Source of the DNA: Lachnospiraceae bacterium
Lineage (GTDB): Bacteria > Bacillota > Clostridia > Lachnospirales > Lachnospiraceae
Assembly (NCBI GenBank): GCA_016281275.1
Contig: JAEEIH010000152.1
Location: forward strand, 1 to 45,973
Length of the DNA: 45,973 nucleotides
Reading direction: 5' to 3'
In this document: piece after piece, positions 43,913 to 45,973 of the stretch
Layout: each line of letters opens with the position of its first letter
Position numbering within the stretch: the first letter of the stretch is position 1
Notes under the pieces: generated by a model
Database searches by the model: none
What the model was told of the DNA's origin: nothing
Seen by the model: the letters and a program-made list of their open reading frames with translations, nothing else
Position numbers and translations under genes: made by a program

Positions 43913-44864
43913 TGAAGAAGAGGCACTTCCGATCTTTTTTATCGAACTTGAAAAGGAAAGAAAAATGCTTCCGTGTGACAGCGAAGTAATCCTTGTGGAT
44001 GACGGTTCGAAGGACAATACACCCGACATCATCAGGAAATTCGCCGAAAAATACACGGGAGTGCGTTATGTGCTCCTTTCGAGAAATTTCGGCAAGGAAG
44101 GCGCTATGCTTGCCGGTCTTAAGGAGGCCAAAGGTGACTACGCAGCGGTGATGGATGCCGATCTGCAGCATCCCCCTCGGATGCTTGCGGTCATGTATGA
44201 CGCACTTAAAAATCCTCCGGAGGGCGAACATCCCGAAAGCGCGGCGTGCTATAGGACGCGTAAAGGTGGGAAGCCATTGGGCTCACCTGTTTCAAGATTC
44301 ATCAGAAAGCGTTTTGCGAAACTTTCGGGGATAGATATCCCTGTCGGAGCCACAGACTTCAGGATGGTAAGCAGGCGGATGCTCGACATCTACCTTTCTC
44401 TTTCGGAAAGCAACAGATTTTCGAAAGGGCTTTTTAATTGGATCGGTTTTGAGACAAAGTGGATCCCCTACGAGGACGAGAAAAGGTGTGCGGGGAGATC
44501 GTCATGGTCGCGCTCGGGACTTTACGGTTACGGCTTTGAGGCGATACTTTCGTTCTCCGACAAGCCGCTTAAGTACGGTGCGGCTCTTGGGGCAATCTCG
44601 TGTACGCTCGCACTGATACTTGCGGTATGGGTGGTCATTAAAACGATCATCTGGGGCGATCCGGTTGCCGGTTTCCCCTCGCTTTTCTGCATGATACTTT
44701 TTATGGGAGGAAGCATACTGCTGTTCCTCGGGCTGATCGGACGATATATCTCGAAAATCTATTTGGAAACAAAGCACAGACCGCCGTTTGTGACTAAGGA
44801 GACGGGTGGAGGCGGTCTCGGTGAAAAACAGCAGATGTCGGATAGTGATGGCCGGTCTGTTTGA
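43875..44864 (+). CDS. Family 2 glycosyltransferase (DPM1/GtrB/ArnC-like) with C-terminal TMs
   Basis: ISIIVPCFDEEEALPIFF; VILVDDGSKDNTPDIIRKFA; YAAVMDADLQHPPRML; two C-terminal TMs. Confidence 0.93.
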   Translation: MRDLISIIVPCFDEEEALPIFFIELEKERKMLPCDSEVILVDDGSKDNTPDIIRKFAEKYTGVRYVLLSRNFGKEGAMLAGLKEAKGDYAAVMDADLQHPPRMLAVMYDALKNPPEGEHPESAACYRTRKGGKPLGSPVSRFIRKRFAKLSGIDIPVGATDFRMVSRRMLDIYLSLSESNRFSKGLFNWIGFETKWIPYEDEKRCAGRSSWSRSGLYGYGFEAILSFSDKPLKYGAALGAISCTLALILAVWVVIKTIIWGDPVAGFPSLFCMILFMGGSILLFLGLIGRYISKIYLETKHRPPFVTKETGGGGLGEKQQMSDSDGRSV

Positions 44865-45029
44865 AAAACGGAGAAAAAGATGTATGGATTAAAACAAAAT
44901 GAAACGGACCATGAAAAGAATCTGAACGGCGAAAAATAAGACGGGCAGGATTGAACCGGTGAAAAACGAGGAAGCCGACGGCTCGGATTAAGAATCGGAG
45001 GAGACGGGGAAAAACCCCGAGACAGGAAA

Positions 45030-45973
45030 ATGAATATGATGAACATTTCTTACAGGAGAACAGATGCACACGTCGATCTTGACGCGATAGCACACAACAT
45101 GCGTGAGGTAAGAAGGATCACCGAGCCTCATGCGAAGATAATGACGATCATAAAGGCAGATGCCTACGGCCACGGAGCGGTTAAGGTCTCCGGTCGGCTC
45201 GATGCCGAGAATCTGACGGACGCGTACGGTGTGGCGATTGTAGAGGAAGGTATCTCGCTGCGTATCGCGGGGATAACAAAGCCCATTTTGCTTCTCGGCT
45301 ACTCGGCTCCGGAGGTTTATCCGGAGGTTGTGGAATATGGTCTCACGCAGACAATCTTTTCGGAAGAGATGGCGGAGGCACTCTCAAACACTTGTGTGAA
45401 GATGGGAAAGCCTGCCGGCATAAACATTAAGCTTGATACAGGAATGGGCAGGATCGGATTCGCTCCGTGTGACGAAACCTTGAAGGTCATCGCGAGGATC
45501 GCGAAGCTTCCGGGACTGTCGATTACGGGCGTGTTCTCGCATCTTGCGTGTGCCGATGAGGCTGACAAGACGAGCGCCGAGAAGCAGTTTGAGATCTTTA
45601 CAACGTTCTGCGACAGGATCGAAAAAGAGGGTATAGAGATCCCCATGCGTCACATAGCGAACAGTGCGGCGATCATCGATCTCCCGCACATGCACCTCGA
45701 TATGGTGCGCTCGGGTATCATTACCTACGGCATGTACCCTTCGGATCAGGTTGACAAGAGCCGCATCGATCTTATCCCTGCGCTTTCATGGAAGACTCAC
45801 GTGTCATTCGTCAAGGATGTTCATGCGGGCGCAACCATCAGCTACGGTGCGACATTTACGGCGGATCACACGATGAGGGTCGCAACGATCCCGGTCGGCT
45901 ACGCAGACGGGTACCCGAGATCGCTTTCGGGAAAGGGACGCGTCCTTATCGCAGGACAGTCGGCACCGATCCT
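45030..45973 (+). CDS. alr: Alanine racemase, 3' truncated by window edge (absent from the ORF track because it has no stop)
   Basis: HVDLDAIAHNMREVRRITEPHAKIMTIIKADAYGHGAV (PLP Lys motif); KLDTGMGRIGF; PVGYADGYPRSLSGKGRVLIAG. Confidence 0.95.
   Translation, partial: MNMMNISYRRTDAHVDLDAIAHNMREVRRITEPHAKIMTIIKADAYGHGAVKVSGRLDAENLTDAYGVAIVEEGISLRIAGITKPILLLGYSAPEVYPEVVEYGLTQTIFSEEMAEALSNTCVKMGKPAGINIKLDTGMGRIGFAPCDETLKVIARIAKLPGLSITGVFSHLACADEADKTSAEKQFEIFTTFCDRIEKEGIEIPMRHIANSAAIIDLPHMHLDMVRSGIITYGMYPSDQVDKSRIDLIPALSWKTHVSFVKDVHAGATISYGATFTADHTMRVATIPVGYADGYPRSLSGKGRVLIAGQSAPI

Noticed and set aside
44880-44939. 19-codon ORF MYGLKQNETDHEKNLNGEK between the glycosyltransferase and alr genes
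   Set aside because: Has a GGAG-like RBS but is too short and of generic composition; no evidence for a leader peptide function.

Overview
The window is 46 kb of what looks like a Lachnospiraceae/Clostridia-type chromosome; this taxonomic guess rests only on protein flavour and gene content. There are no tRNA/rRNA genes, CRISPR arrays or transposases that I can recognise. The left 12 kb is a single-strand block of signal-transduction genes (minus strand). It holds an atypical receiver, a 1385-aa double-Cache hybrid kinase with a tandem-repeat linker and HPt, a REC-HD-GYP protein, an HK-REC-HPt protein, an HK-REC-DegV fusion and an extracytoplasmic solute-binding lipoprotein. Next come a LytTR/GHKL two-component pair, rubrerythrin, a TetR regulator, a YesM/YesN-type two-component system with a CUT1 sugar ABC transporter, pgi, and a zinc-type substrate-binding lipoprotein. 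A DUF2156/EamA/membrane-RsbW-like/SpoIIE-phosphatase/DJ-1 run follows. An SOS-box-controlled Y-family polymerase, YolD-like, tldD, pmbA, ung run is next, then aroC, a repeat-bearing membrane protein of unknown function, an ABC-F ATPase, a family 2 glycosyltransferase and a partial alanine racemase. The points most worth following up are the HK-REC-DegV fusion, the kinase carrying a His-less HisKA relic between two Cache modules, and the EFGP-type short motif shared by two kinases. Also notable are a structured intergenic region at about 24017-24231, a membrane protein with a degenerate RsbW-like domain paired with a SpoIIE phosphatase, and the putative SOS operon that includes TldD/TldE. All calls come from reading the sequence; no database search was run.
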